NCBI RefSeq assembly: GCF_009908285.1
Contig: NZ_JAAARM010000034.1
Coordinates: 1 to 64,000 of the forward strand
DNA length: 64,000 nt
Source: Pseudomonas sp. Fl4BN1
Lineage (GTDB): Bacteria; Pseudomonadota; Gammaproteobacteria; Pseudomonadales; Pseudomonadaceae
Reading direction: 5' to 3'
Positions 25,718 to 34,305 of the stretch are shown in pieces (within the stretch, counting starts at the first letter, position 1; the number at the start of each line of letters is the position of its first letter). The position numbers and the translations under genes are program-made. The notes under the pieces were generated by a model, which was not told the origin of the DNA, ran no database searches, and was given only the letters and a program-made list of their open reading frames with translations.

Positions 25718-26842
25718 TCAGCGAAACGCCTCCTGACAATCCTCCCAGCCGATCCCGCTTTGCGCGGTCTGTGCCAGTAACCAGGGCAGCGTGCTCTTGA
25801 CCCCATCCTGCTTGGCATTGAAGGCAATCACCCCGCGCCGCCACAGCAGCATCAGCGTCAGAACCCGCTGGCCACTGTCCTGGGCCTTGAGCTTACCGGC
25901 GCCGTCCTGGGCATCGATGTCCCACAACGCCACCTGCATGCCCTGGGCATTGAAGAATCCCTGGGCATCGGCACGGCGCTGGCCGTAAGGCGGGCGAAAC
26001 AGCGGTACATAGTTTTCCGGCAGCTTGCTTTTCACCAGCTCGGCGCTGCGCTGGATCGAATACTGCCAATCCTGCCAGTGGCTGTGGGAGCGATACTCCC
26101 AGCCCTGGACACCCACGCACTGCCGGGAATACAGCGACTGCAGGCTGGCCACCGACGCCTGGTTGAGGCGGTTCTGGATGTCGTTGCCCAACACAAAGAA
26201 GGTACCGCTGAGGTTGGCCTTGCGCAGGTAACCGGTCAGCCACGGGGTGTTGTCCGGTGCCAGGTTGGCGGCGCTGTCGAAAGTCAGCAGGAACAGCCGG
26301 TCATTGAGTTCGTCGCCATTGCGCTCGTAGTCGCCAAAGCGCAGCACTTCGCTGCTGGTCTGCGGCAACAGCGCGGCCTTGCGCAGCAACTCGTCGAGAT
26401 ACTGCTCGTGGAAGGTCCGGCTCGGTTCGCCCCAACGGGCGTAATAGGAGTCCGCCGCCAGCTGGAACTTGCCGGCCTGCTTGCGCAATTGCGGCATGTT
26501 TTCCACCAGGAAGCAGAATGAGGCGTCCTGATCGCAGCTCTGCTGGGCGAAGTTGTAGTTCTCCAGCAAGCGTTGCCACAGATGCTCACGCAGACTGTTG
26601 ATCGCCTCCATGTTGATCATGCGCAGCCCAAGGCGCTGCTTGAGCGAGCCCTCGTCCCAGGCCTCGCTGACCAGCAGGGCACGGGCAAAGGTCAGGATCT
26701 CGGCCCGCGAGGCCACATCGAACAGGACCGGGCTGTCGAGCTTTTCCGGCCAGGTGCTGCGATCCAGGGTCGCCACATCATTGGGCGCTGCCAGCACGCC
26801 GAAACTCAAAAGCCAGGCCGAGAACAAAAACGCGATACGCAA
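25718..26842 (-). CDS. Exported polysaccharide deacetylase-like protein with altered metal site
   Basis: The 374-residue protein has a signal peptide (MRIAFLFSAWLLSFGVLAAP), a helical middle part and a NodB-like domain from about residue 180. Motif 1 reads TFDS (187-190) in place of TFDD. The His-x-x-x-His motif reads SHSHWQ, with His253 but no histidine four residues later. Motif 3 RPPYG (283-287) is intact. Metal-dependent deacetylation is therefore doubtful. The start is TTG at 26842, with GGAGG 8 bases upstream. Its distance from algD and opposite strand give no firm link to alginate. Confidence 0.82.
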   Translation of the reverse strand: MRIAFLFSAWLLSFGVLAAPNDVATLDRSTWPEKLDSPVLFDVASRAEILTFARALLVSEAWDEGSLKQRLGLRMINMEAINSLREHLWQRLLENYNFAQQSCDQDASFCFLVENMPQLRKQAGKFQLAADSYYARWGEPSRTFHEQYLDELLRKAALLPQTSSEVLRFGDYERNGDELNDRLFLLTFDSAANLAPDNTPWLTGYLRKANLSGTFFVLGNDIQNRLNQASVASLQSLYSRQCVGVQGWEYRSHSHWQDWQYSIQRSAELVKSKLPENYVPLFRPPYGQRRADAQGFFNAQGMQVALWDIDAQDGAGKLKAQDSGQRVLTLMLLWRRGVIAFNAKQDGVKSTLPWLLAQTAQSGIGWEDCQEAFR

Positions 26843-26915
26843 AAGGGATGCCTCCAGAACAAAACCCGCGCGGCACTATAGCCGATCTATGCAGGGGATC
26901 AGGCATGGTCATGAC

Positions 26916-26980
26916 GGCCCCTTCGCTGGCAAGCCAGCTCCTACCGGGCCGTGTAGGAGCCGGCTGCCGGCGAAGGGGCC
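26916..26980. repeat. REP pair (inverted, REPIN-like)
   Basis: Arm 1 GCTGGCAAGCCAGCTCCTAC (to 26944) faces arm 2 GTAGGAGCCGGCTGCCGGCG (from 26953). Both carry the outer GGCCCCTTCG/CGAAGGGGCC. Arm 2 has lost two bases of the usual GGCTTGCCGG. Confidence 0.85.
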
Positions 26981-27055
26981 CCGACTATCGCCATCATAGG
27001 TGGAGTCCAGGCGCCCCAACCCCTAGAATCCCCCGACGCTTAAAGGAGACGACTC

Positions 27056-27835
27056 ATGCTGATGGTGATTTCCCCCGCCAAGACCCTCGATTACCAGACG
27101 CCGCCGGTAACCCAGCGCTTCACCCAACCGCAATACCTCGATCACTCCCAGGAACTGATCCAGCAGTTGCGGGAACTGACCCCGGCGCAGATCAGTGAAC
27201 TGATGCACGTATCCGACAAGATCGGCGGCCTCAACGCCGCACGCTTCGGCAGCTGGACCCCGGCCTTTACCCCGGAAAACGCCAAGCAGGCCTTGCTCGC
27301 GTTCAAGGGCGACGTCTACACCGGGCTCAACGCCGAAACCCTCAGCGAGGCGGATTTCGACTACACCCAGCAACACCTGCGCATGCTCTCCGGCCTCTAT
27401 GGCCTGCTGCGCCCGCTGGACCTGATGCAGCCCTATCGCCTGGAAATGGGCACCAAGCTGGCCAACGCCCGGGGCAAGGACCTGTATGCCTTCTGGGGCA
27501 CCCGCATCAGTGAATGGTTGAACCAAGCCCTGCACGAACAAGGCGACGACCTGCTGCTCAACCTGGCCTCCAACGAGTACTTCTCGGCGGTCAAGCGCCC
27601 AGCCCTCAACGCGCGGATCATCAACACCGAGTTCAAGGACCTGAAGAACGGCCAGTACAAGATCATCAGTTTCTACGCCAAGAAGGCGCGGGGCATGATG
27701 AGCCGTTTCGTCATCCAGGAACGCATCAACGACCCTGCCCAGCTCAAGCAGTTCGACGCCCAGGGCTACCGCTACAGCGCGGAACAGTCCAAAGCCGACA
27801 ACCTGGTATTCCTGCGCGACCACGCAGCGGAATAA
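27056..27835 (+). CDS. yaaA: Peroxide-stress protein YaaA (UPF0246)
   Basis: This 259-residue protein begins MLMVISPAKTLDYQTPP and contains the family blocks DKIGGLNAARFGSW, AFKGDVYTGLNAETL and LSGLYGLLRPLDLMQPYRLEMG. It ends with FISFYAKKARGMMSRFVI-like KIISFYAKKARGMMSRF. YaaA is reported to limit iron-dependent DNA damage under peroxide stress in E. coli and to bind DNA. AAAGGAG precedes the ATG. Confidence 0.95.
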   Translation: MLMVISPAKTLDYQTPPVTQRFTQPQYLDHSQELIQQLRELTPAQISELMHVSDKIGGLNAARFGSWTPAFTPENAKQALLAFKGDVYTGLNAETLSEADFDYTQQHLRMLSGLYGLLRPLDLMQPYRLEMGTKLANARGKDLYAFWGTRISEWLNQALHEQGDDLLLNLASNEYFSAVKRPALNARIINTEFKDLKNGQYKIISFYAKKARGMMSRFVIQERINDPAQLKQFDAQGYRYSAEQSKADNLVFLRDHAAE

Positions 27836-27986
27836 AGCGTTCCCCTGCCGCGCTCGTTTTCATCCGGCGAGCGCGCCAGAATGTGATCATTCGCACATTC
27901 CTCACCTTTATTAAGCCAATTTTCTGGCGCCATTAAACTTTCATATTTCTTCATAACTTTTATTTCACTCGACAGCCGTATTTTTT

Positions 27987-28024
27987 TTCAGTAGTGGCAC
28001 CACTTTTTTATTCAGTAGTGGCAC
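27987..28024. repeat. 14-base direct repeat with an embedded palindrome, upstream of algD
   Basis: TTCAGTAGTGGCAC occurs at 27987-28000 and again at 28011-28024, one period being 24 bases (about two helical turns). In the first copy it merges into the palindrome AGTGG-CA-CCACT (27993-28004). This could be a binding site for a dimeric regulator; identity unknown. Confidence 0.5.
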
Positions 28025-28525
28025 AAAAGTACCCCATCGCTTTATCTCCCCACAACTAAAGGGCGAAACCCTTAGTGCTATCAATTTGAGAGCAGTGCCA
28101 TCTTTCTCAACAATTCAATAATTTTCAAAAAACAAGATGAATGGGTTGGAACTATGCCTGCAGCCACTGCTCATACCACCGGTAACGATTCTTAACGACG
28201 TTGTAAGAGATGACTTACACGCACTCAGGAAAAACCAATTACTTTACAGAATTGGTTTGACCAATGAGTCACAAACTTGAACTAAAGACTTATCAAAAGG
28301 AGATAAAGCGTCCCAACTATCCCCTAATGAGCCAAGAAACAGCTGGCCTTCAAGGACCACGGAAAGCAACTGGATAGCCCCAATTACATGGCATCCAGCC
28401 ATCCACAGGAACGCGGATGGTTTTCCCAAGGGGCCTGCAGCAGGAGCCGCCGGCAACATTCAAGGGCAAGTCAAAACAACATGGATCGGTTGCGCACAAC
28501 TTGAGTGCATTTATTTAATCACTCG

Positions 28526-28554
28526 GAACTTAGTCTGCCTGCACACGACACTAC
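28526..28554 (+). promoter_or_regulatory. Probable AlgU (sigma-22) promoter of algD
   Basis: GAACTT at 28526-28531, preceded by G, matches the AlgU/RpoE -35 consensus. A weaker -10 candidate CACTAC follows 17 bases later (28549-28554), about 94 bases before the algD start codon. The P. aeruginosa algD promoter has GGAACTT and the same spacing to TCCTATC. The -10 match is poor, so only the -35 is convincing. Confidence 0.55.
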
Positions 28555-28647
28555 AGCGTACTTCGCTGTACTTCCGAGTGTGCAACAACAGCTGGCAAAC
28601 ATGAACTCCGGCCATCTAATGGCGTGAATAACACAGAGGTAAATTCG

Positions 28648-29964
28648 ATGCGCATCAGCATATTTGGTTTGGGTTACGTCGGTGCAGTCTGTGCCGGTTG
28701 CCTGTCCGCACGGGGCCATGAAGTGGTTGGCGTGGATATATCCAAAGACAAGATCGACCTGATCAATGCCGGCAAATCGCCGATTGTCGAACCGGGTCTG
28801 GGTGAACTTCTGGCTCAAGGGATTCAGAACGCTCGTCTGCGCGGCACCACCAACTTCGCCGAAGCCATTCGCGATACCGACGTGTCGATGATCTGCGTCG
28901 GCACCCCGAGCAAGAAGAACGGCGACCTGGAACTGGACTACATCGAATCGGTGTGCCGCGAGATCGGTTTCGTCCTGCGCGACAAGGCCACCCGCCACAC
29001 CATCGTGGTACGCAGCACGGTCCTGCCGGGCACGGTGAAAAACGTGGTGATCCCGATTCTCGAAGACTGCTCGGGCAAGAAGGCCGGGGTGGATTTCGGC
29101 GTGGCGGTGAACCCCGAGTTCCTGCGCGAAAGCACCGCGATCAAGGACTACGACTTCCCGCCGATGACCGTGATCGGCCAGTTCGACCAGGCCTCCGGTG
29201 ATGTGCTGCAAGCGCTGTACGAAGAGCTCGACGCGCCGATCATCCGCAAGGACATCGAAGTCGCCGAGATGATCAAGTACACCTGCAACGTCTGGCACGC
29301 GACCAAGGTCACCTTCGCCAACGAGATCGGCAACATCGCCAAGGCGGTGGGTGTCGACGGCCGTGAAGTGATGGACGTGGTCTGCCAGGACAAGACCCTC
29401 AACCTGTCCCAGTACTACATGCGCCCGGGCTTCGCCTTCGGCGGCTCCTGCCTGCCCAAGGACGTGCGCGCCCTGACCTACCGCGCCGGCGCCCTGGACG
29501 TGCAAGCGCCACTGCTCAACTCGCTGATGCGCAGCAACGAGTCCCAGGTGCAGAACGCCTTCGACATCGTTTCCAGCCACGACAAGCGCAAGGTCGCCCT
29601 GCTCGGCCTGAGCTTCAAGGCCGGCACCGACGACCTGCGCGAAAGCCCGCTGGTGGAGCTGGCGGAAATGCTCATCGGCAAGGGCTTCGACCTGAGCATC
29701 TACGACAGCAACGTCGAGTACGCCCGGGTCCATGGCGCCAACAAGGACTACATCGAGTCGAAGATCCCCCACGTCTCGTCCCTGCTCAACTCGGACTTCG
29801 ACGCGGTGATCAATCACTCCGACCTGATCATCCTCGGCAACCGCGACGAGAAGTTCCGCGCCCTGGCCCAGAACGTGCCCCACGGCAAGCAGGTCATCGA
29901 CCTGGTGGGTTTCATGTCCAAGGCCACCTGCAGCCAGGGCCGTACCGAAGGGATCTGCTGGTAA
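28648..29964 (+). CDS. algD: GDP-mannose 6-dehydrogenase AlgD
   Basis: This is a 438-residue protein. The N-terminal Rossmann domain MRISIFGLGYVGAVCAG binds NAD; the catalytic cysteine is Cys268 in FGGSCLPKD, and a C-terminal UDP/GDP-sugar domain follows. It oxidises GDP-mannose twice to GDP-mannuronate, the alginate precursor and committed step. I chose ATG 28648, after AGAGG, over the upstream in-frame start. It is the first gene of the operon, downstream of the long regulatory region. Confidence 0.98.
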   Translation: MRISIFGLGYVGAVCAGCLSARGHEVVGVDISKDKIDLINAGKSPIVEPGLGELLAQGIQNARLRGTTNFAEAIRDTDVSMICVGTPSKKNGDLELDYIESVCREIGFVLRDKATRHTIVVRSTVLPGTVKNVVIPILEDCSGKKAGVDFGVAVNPEFLRESTAIKDYDFPPMTVIGQFDQASGDVLQALYEELDAPIIRKDIEVAEMIKYTCNVWHATKVTFANEIGNIAKAVGVDGREVMDVVCQDKTLNLSQYYMRPGFAFGGSCLPKDVRALTYRAGALDVQAPLLNSLMRSNESQVQNAFDIVSSHDKRKVALLGLSFKAGTDDLRESPLVELAEMLIGKGFDLSIYDSNVEYARVHGANKDYIESKIPHVSSLLNSDFDAVINHSDLIILGNRDEKFRALAQNVPHGKQVIDLVGFMSKATCSQGRTEGICW

Positions 29965-29970
29965 GGCTGC

Positions 29971-30022
29971 GCCGGCCAGCCGGCTCCTACCCCATCCCCG
30001 TAGGAGCTGGCTTGCCAGCGAA
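29971..30022. repeat. REP pair between algD and alg8
   Basis: CCGGCCAGCCGGCTCCTAC (arm 1, partly degenerate) faces GTAGGAGCTGGCTTGCCAGC (arm 2, from 30000), in the 142-base gap after algD. It may form an mRNA hairpin stabilising the algD segment. Confidence 0.8.
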
Positions 30023-30106
30023 CAGTCTCACCCCAATCTCCACGCCTGCCTTAACCCCCCTCGGGCCACCCCACAGGCTCGCCCGAGACCTTGATGGACG
30101 CAGATT

Positions 30107-31588
30107 ATGCACAGGCTAAAGCACGGCCTGCTTCAGGCCGCCGGTTGGCTGTTCTACTTGAGTTTGCTGATGGGCATGGCCTTGTTGCTGCCCGCCTCGA
30201 CCTTCGACTCGCAGTCCAAGGACTTCATTTTCCTGATTGGCGCCGTGGGCATCTGGCGCTACTCCATGGGTGCCACGCACTTTGTCCGCGGCATGCTGTT
30301 TCTCTACGTGGTCTACCCGCACCTGCGGCGCAAGGTGCGCAAGCTCGGCAGCGCGGCGGACCCGTCCCATGTGTACCTGATGGTCACCAGCTTCCGGATC
30401 GACGCGCTGACCACCGCCCAGGTCTACGGCTCGGTGATCCGTGAAGCCATCGACTGCGGCTTCCCCACCACCGTGGTCTGCTCGATCGTGGAGATGTCCG
30501 ACGAGCTGCTGGTGAAAAGCCTGTGGGCGCGGATGAACCCGCCGGAGCGGGTCAAGCTGGACTTCGTGCGCATCCCCGGCACCGGCAAGCGCGACGGCCT
30601 GGCCTTCGGTTTCCGCGCCATTTCCCGCCACCTGCCGGACAGCCGTGCCGTGGTGGCGGTGATCGACGGCGACACCGTGCTCGGCGAAGGCGTGGTGCGC
30701 AAGACCGTGCCCTGGTTCCAGCTGTTCGGCAATGTCGGCGGCCTGACCACCAATGAATTCTGCGAAGTGCGCGGCGGCTACATCATGAGCGAATGGCACA
30801 AGCTGCGCTTCGCCCAGCGCCACATCAACATGTGCTCCATGGCCCTGTCCAAGCGCGTGCTGACCATGACCGGGCGCATGTCGGTGTTCCGCGCCACCGT
30901 GGTCACCGACCCGGACTTCATCGCCGACGTCGAAAGCGACTCCCTGCAGCACTGGCGCCTGGGCCGCTTCAAGTTCCTCACCGGCGACGACAAGTCCAGC
31001 TGGTTCAGCCTGATGCGCCTGGGCTACGACACCTTCTACGTGCCCGACGCGGCGATCAACACCGTGGAGCACCCGCCGGAGAAGAGCTTCATCAAGGCCA
31101 GCCGCAAGCTGATGTTCCGCTGGTACGGCAACAACCTGCGGCAGAACGCCCGGGCCCTGGGCCTGGGCATCAAACGCCTGGGGCTGTTCACCAGCGTGGT
31201 GCTGTTCGACCAGCGCGTGTCGATGTGGACCTCGCTGCTGGGCCTGACCGTGGCCCTCATCGCCAGCTTCAAGTACGGCACCGCGTTCATCCTCGCCTAC
31301 CTGCTGTGGATCGGCATTACCCGGCTGATCCTGACCCTGCTGCTGTCCTGCTCGGGGCACCGCATCGGCCCGGCCTACCCCTTGATTCTCTATTACAACC
31401 AGATCGTCGGCGCGCTGGTGAAGATCTACGTGTTCTTCCGCCTCGACCAGCAATCCTGGACCCGCCAGGACACCAAGCTGACCCGCGACCTGGCCAGCTT
31501 TCAACGTTGGTTCAACACCTGGTCGTCTCGGACCATGACCTTCTCGGCCGGCAGCGTGTTCGTCGCCGTGCTGTTGCTGATGGTCTGA
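30107..31588 (+). CDS. alg8: Alginate polymerase glycosyltransferase Alg8
   Basis: The 493-residue membrane protein has two N-terminal hydrophobic segments, a cytoplasmic GT2 domain and three or four C-terminal segments. The GT2 domain contains VVAVIDGDTVLGEGVV (the DxD-type donor site), FIADVESDSLQHWRLGRFK (with the catalytic aspartate region) and QxxRW-like RKLMFRWYGNNLRQ. It polymerises GDP-mannuronate across the inner membrane with Alg44. Confidence 0.97.
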   Translation: MHRLKHGLLQAAGWLFYLSLLMGMALLLPASTFDSQSKDFIFLIGAVGIWRYSMGATHFVRGMLFLYVVYPHLRRKVRKLGSAADPSHVYLMVTSFRIDALTTAQVYGSVIREAIDCGFPTTVVCSIVEMSDELLVKSLWARMNPPERVKLDFVRIPGTGKRDGLAFGFRAISRHLPDSRAVVAVIDGDTVLGEGVVRKTVPWFQLFGNVGGLTTNEFCEVRGGYIMSEWHKLRFAQRHINMCSMALSKRVLTMTGRMSVFRATVVTDPDFIADVESDSLQHWRLGRFKFLTGDDKSSWFSLMRLGYDTFYVPDAAINTVEHPPEKSFIKASRKLMFRWYGNNLRQNARALGLGIKRLGLFTSVVLFDQRVSMWTSLLGLTVALIASFKYGTAFILAYLLWIGITRLILTLLLSCSGHRIGPAYPLILYYNQIVGALVKIYVFFRLDQQSWTRQDTKLTRDLASFQRWFNTWSSRTMTFSAGSVFVAVLLLMV

Positions 31589-31620
31589 ACCGCCTTGCCT
31601 GAAATTAGGAAATCGACTCT

Positions 31621-32790
31621 ATGAACACCCCCATGAACGTCAACGTAGTGCATGAATCCGAAGCCCAACGCCAGCACGCCCGGGTCAAGATCCCGGCCAA
31701 GCTGCGCTTCTTCGGGAACGAGGCCAAACCTCTTGAAGTACGGGTCCACGACCTCTCCGCCGGCGGCCTGAGCTTCAACGCCGGGCAGCAGATGCTGAGC
31801 ATCGGCGCGGTGCACAAGGGCCGCCTGCAATTCGTCATCGACAACCTTGGACTGGCCATGGACGTCGAGCTGCAAATCCGTTCCTTCGATCGCCAGAACG
31901 GTCGCGTTGGTTGCCAGTTCCAGAACCTCGAACCCCAGGACATTTCCACCCTGCGCCACCTGATCACCTCGCACCTGGCCGGCGACATCGTCAGCATGGG
32001 CGACGTGCTCGCCACCCTGCAGCGCGACAACTTCACCAAGGCGCGAAAGGTCAAGGACAGCGGCAGCGGCATGAGCCCGCTGGGCCGCCTGCGGGCGGTG
32101 ACCTTCAGCGCCGGAATCTTCATCGTCGGCCTCGCCGCCTTCGGCTTCGTGCTCAAGTCGGTGTACGGCATGTACTTCGTCAGCCACGCCGAGGCCGGCC
32201 TGGTCAGCGTACCGGGGATGAACGTGACCATGCCCCGCGATGGCACCGTACAGAGCCTGGTGCAGACTGATGGCAACGTCGCCAAAGGTGCGCCACTGGC
32301 CACCTTCAGCACCAGCATGCTGGACGTGCTCAAGGGCCACCTGGATGAAAACCAGCTGCAACCGGCCAAGGTCGAAGAACTGTTCGGCAAGCAGATGACC
32401 GGCACCCTGACCGCCCCCTGCGACTGCACCGTGGCCCAGCAACGGGTGGCCGACGGACAGTACGCCAGCAAGGGCGACGTGATCTTCCAACTGGTGCCGC
32501 GCAACAGCCTGGCCAACGTCGAGGCGCGCTTCTCTTACCGTCAATTCGGTGATGTACGCCCAGGCACCAAGGTCAACTTCCAGATTGCCGATGAAGACAC
32601 CGTGCGCCGCGGCACCATCGTCAGCAGCACCAGCCTCAACAGCAACGACCTGTCCTCCGACATCCGCGTACAGATCAAGCCCGACGCGCCCCTGAGCAGC
32701 ACCTTCGCCGGCCGCCCGGTGGAAGTCAGCAGCGACCGCGGCCCTTCGATGAACTGGCTGATCGACAAAGCCATGGCCGCCGGTCTCTGA
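31621..32790 (+). CDS. alg44: Alginate co-polymerase and c-di-GMP receptor Alg44
   Basis: The 389-residue protein has an N-terminal PilZ domain with the c-di-GMP motif intact: Arg17 and Arg21 in QRQHAR, and D44LSAGG (Asp44, Ser46). A membrane segment near residues 160-185 (LRAVTFSAGIFIVGLAAFGFVL) and a periplasmic adaptor-like domain (VPGMNVTMPRDGTVQSLVQTDG) follow. Binding of c-di-GMP to Alg44 is required for polymerisation in P. aeruginosa; the same positions are conserved here. AGGAAA precedes the ATG. Confidence 0.97.
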   Translation: MNTPMNVNVVHESEAQRQHARVKIPAKLRFFGNEAKPLEVRVHDLSAGGLSFNAGQQMLSIGAVHKGRLQFVIDNLGLAMDVELQIRSFDRQNGRVGCQFQNLEPQDISTLRHLITSHLAGDIVSMGDVLATLQRDNFTKARKVKDSGSGMSPLGRLRAVTFSAGIFIVGLAAFGFVLKSVYGMYFVSHAEAGLVSVPGMNVTMPRDGTVQSLVQTDGNVAKGAPLATFSTSMLDVLKGHLDENQLQPAKVEELFGKQMTGTLTAPCDCTVAQQRVADGQYASKGDVIFQLVPRNSLANVEARFSYRQFGDVRPGTKVNFQIADEDTVRRGTIVSSTSLNSNDLSSDIRVQIKPDAPLSSTFAGRPVEVSSDRGPSMNWLIDKAMAAGL

Positions 32791-32799
32791 GCGGAGGAC

Positions 32800-34305
32800 A
32801 TGCCTGTGACTAGCCTTTTGATTGGCGAGTGCTGCGCACTCGATCGCGAGCAAGCTCGCTCCTACCCGAGCAACGCCGCCCCCCGTAGGAGCGAGCTTGC
32901 TCGCGAAAGCGCCCCAGGCCGTCGCCATCTGGCCCTGTGCTCCCTGGCGCTGGCCGTGAGCCTGGCCGGTTGCGCCGGCCTGCCGGACCAGCGCCTGGCC
33001 AACCAAGCCCTGAAGCGCGGTGACACCGCCCTGGCCCAGCAGAACTACCGCCAGCTGGCGGACCTGGGCTATAGCGAAGCGCAAGTGGGCCTGGCCGACA
33101 TCCAGGTGGAAAGCCGCGACCCGGCGCAGATCAAGCAGGCCGAGGCCACCTACCGCGCCGCGGCCGACACCTCGCCACGGGCCCAGGCGCGCCTGGGTCG
33201 GCTGCTGGTGGCCAAGCCCGGCTCTACCGAAGCCGAGCAGCACGAAGCCGAGGGTCTGCTGAAAAAAGCCTTTGCCAATCGCGAAGGCAACACCCTGATC
33301 CCCCTGGCGATGCTGTACCTGCAATACCCCCACAGCTTCCCCAACGTCGACGCCCAGCGGCAGATCAGCCAATGGCGCGCCGCCGGCTACCCGGAGGCCG
33401 GGCTGGCCCAGGTCCTGCTTTACCGCACCCAGGGCACCTACGACCAGCACCTGGATCAGGTGGAAAGCATCTGCAAGGCCGCCCTCAACAGCACCGACAT
33501 CTGCTACGTCGAACTGGCCACCGTCTACCAGAAACGCGGCCAACCGGAGCAGCAGGCCGAGTTGATCAAGCAGTTGCAGGCCGGCTATAGCCGCGGCGCC
33601 ATCAGCGCCCAGCGGGTCGACAGCGTGGCCCGGGTGCTGGGGGATGCCAGCCTCGGCAAGCCGGACGAAAAGACCGCCCAGGCCCTGCTGGAACAGGTCG
33701 CCCCCGGCTACCCGGCATCCTGGGTCAGCCTGGCGCAACTGCTCTACGACTTCCCCGAACTGGGTGACGTCGACAAGATGATGGAGTACCTGGACAACGG
33801 CCGCGCCGCCGACCAGCCCCGGGCCGAACTGCTGCTGGGCAAGCTCTACTACGAAGGCAAGTGGGTCCCGGCCGACGCCAAGGTCGCCGAAGAACACTTC
33901 CAGAAAGCCGTGGGCAAGGAAGTGGCCGCCGATTACTACCTGGGGCAGATCTACCGCCGTGGCTACCTGGGCCAGGTCTATCCGCAAAAAGCCCTGGACC
34001 ACCTGCTGACCGCCGCCCGCAACGGCCAGAACAGCGCCGACTTCGCCATTGCCCAGCTGTTTTCCCAGGGCCGCGGCACCGCGCCCAACCCGGTCAACGC
34101 CTACGTCTTCAGCCAGCTGGCCAAGACCCAGGACACGCCCCAGGCCAACGAACTGGCCCAGCAGCTGGATCAACAACTGCCCCCCGGCCAGCGCGCCGAA
34201 GCCCAGCGCCTGCTGCAACAGGAGCAGGCGGTACGTGGCGCCCTGACCCAGAACACGCTGCAACTGCACGCCCTGCAGGAAGAAGACGGCGAGGAATCCC
34301 TATGA
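32800..34305 (+). CDS. algK: Alginate export lipoprotein AlgK, with REP-derived N-terminal extension
   Basis: This is a 501-residue, TPR/Sel1-like repeat outer-membrane lipoprotein that localises the AlgE porin. The lipobox is LAGC with Cys58, after the hydrophobic stretch LALCSLALAVSLAGC. The ATG at 32800 has GGAGG at good spacing. Residues about 10-40 are translated from a REP palindrome, so the signal peptide has an n-region over 40 residues long. No ATG, GTG or TTG start occurs in frame between that palindrome and the hydrophobic stretch. P. aeruginosa AlgK has 475 residues. Its stop overlaps the algE start by 4 bases. Confidence 0.95.
   Translation: MPVTSLLIGECCALDREQARSYPSNAAPRRSELARESAPGRRHLALCSLALAVSLAGCAGLPDQRLANQALKRGDTALAQQNYRQLADLGYSEAQVGLADIQVESRDPAQIKQAEATYRAAADTSPRAQARLGRLLVAKPGSTEAEQHEAEGLLKKAFANREGNTLIPLAMLYLQYPHSFPNVDAQRQISQWRAAGYPEAGLAQVLLYRTQGTYDQHLDQVESICKAALNSTDICYVELATVYQKRGQPEQQAELIKQLQAGYSRGAISAQRVDSVARVLGDASLGKPDEKTAQALLEQVAPGYPASWVSLAQLLYDFPELGDVDKMMEYLDNGRAADQPRAELLLGKLYYEGKWVPADAKVAEEHFQKAVGKEVAADYYLGQIYRRGYLGQVYPQKALDHLLTAARNGQNSADFAIAQLFSQGRGTAPNPVNAYVFSQLAKTQDTPQANELAQQLDQQLPPGQRAEAQRLLQQEQAVRGALTQNTLQLHALQEEDGEESL
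32827..32906. repeat. REP palindrome inside the 5' end of algK
   Basis: Two perfect 22-base arms (32844-32865 and 32885-32906) ending in CTCCTAC and GTAGGAG are separated by 19 bases. The core is GCGAGCAAGCTCGC, a variant of the other REPs here (GGCTTGCC). A small perfect hairpin GAGTGC-TGC-GCACTC (32827-32841) precedes it. Both lie within the algK coding frame. Confidence 0.9.

Larger units (their letters stand above)
27836..28647. other. Long AT-rich regulatory region upstream of the alginate operon
   Basis: These 812 bases are much more AT-rich than the genes around them and contain no convincing gene; the short minus-strand frame 28244-28459 lacks coding character. Features are a 14-base direct repeat (27987-28000 and 28011-28024), A/T tracts around 27940-28010 and 28110-28140, and a promoter-like sequence at 28526-28554. 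In P. aeruginosa the corresponding region binds AlgR, AmrZ, AlgB and IHF far upstream of algD, so length and AT content fit a looping promoter. Confidence 0.6.

Noticed and set aside
26998..27056. Promoter shared by the deacetylase-like gene and yaaA
   Set aside because: The two genes are divergent with a REP pair between them, but no convincing promoter hexamers were found, so I did not annotate one.
28244..28459. Small minus-strand gene upstream of algD
   Set aside because: 71 codons in AT-rich regulatory DNA, no ribosome site, no recognisable domain; more likely chance.
31501..34269. Very long minus-strand open frame (922 codons) opposite alg44/algK
   Set aside because: It is antisense to alg44 and algK, which have clear domain matches. 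High GC leaves the complementary frame open; the predicted product is a low-complexity Gly/Val/Leu/Ala sequence with no domain.
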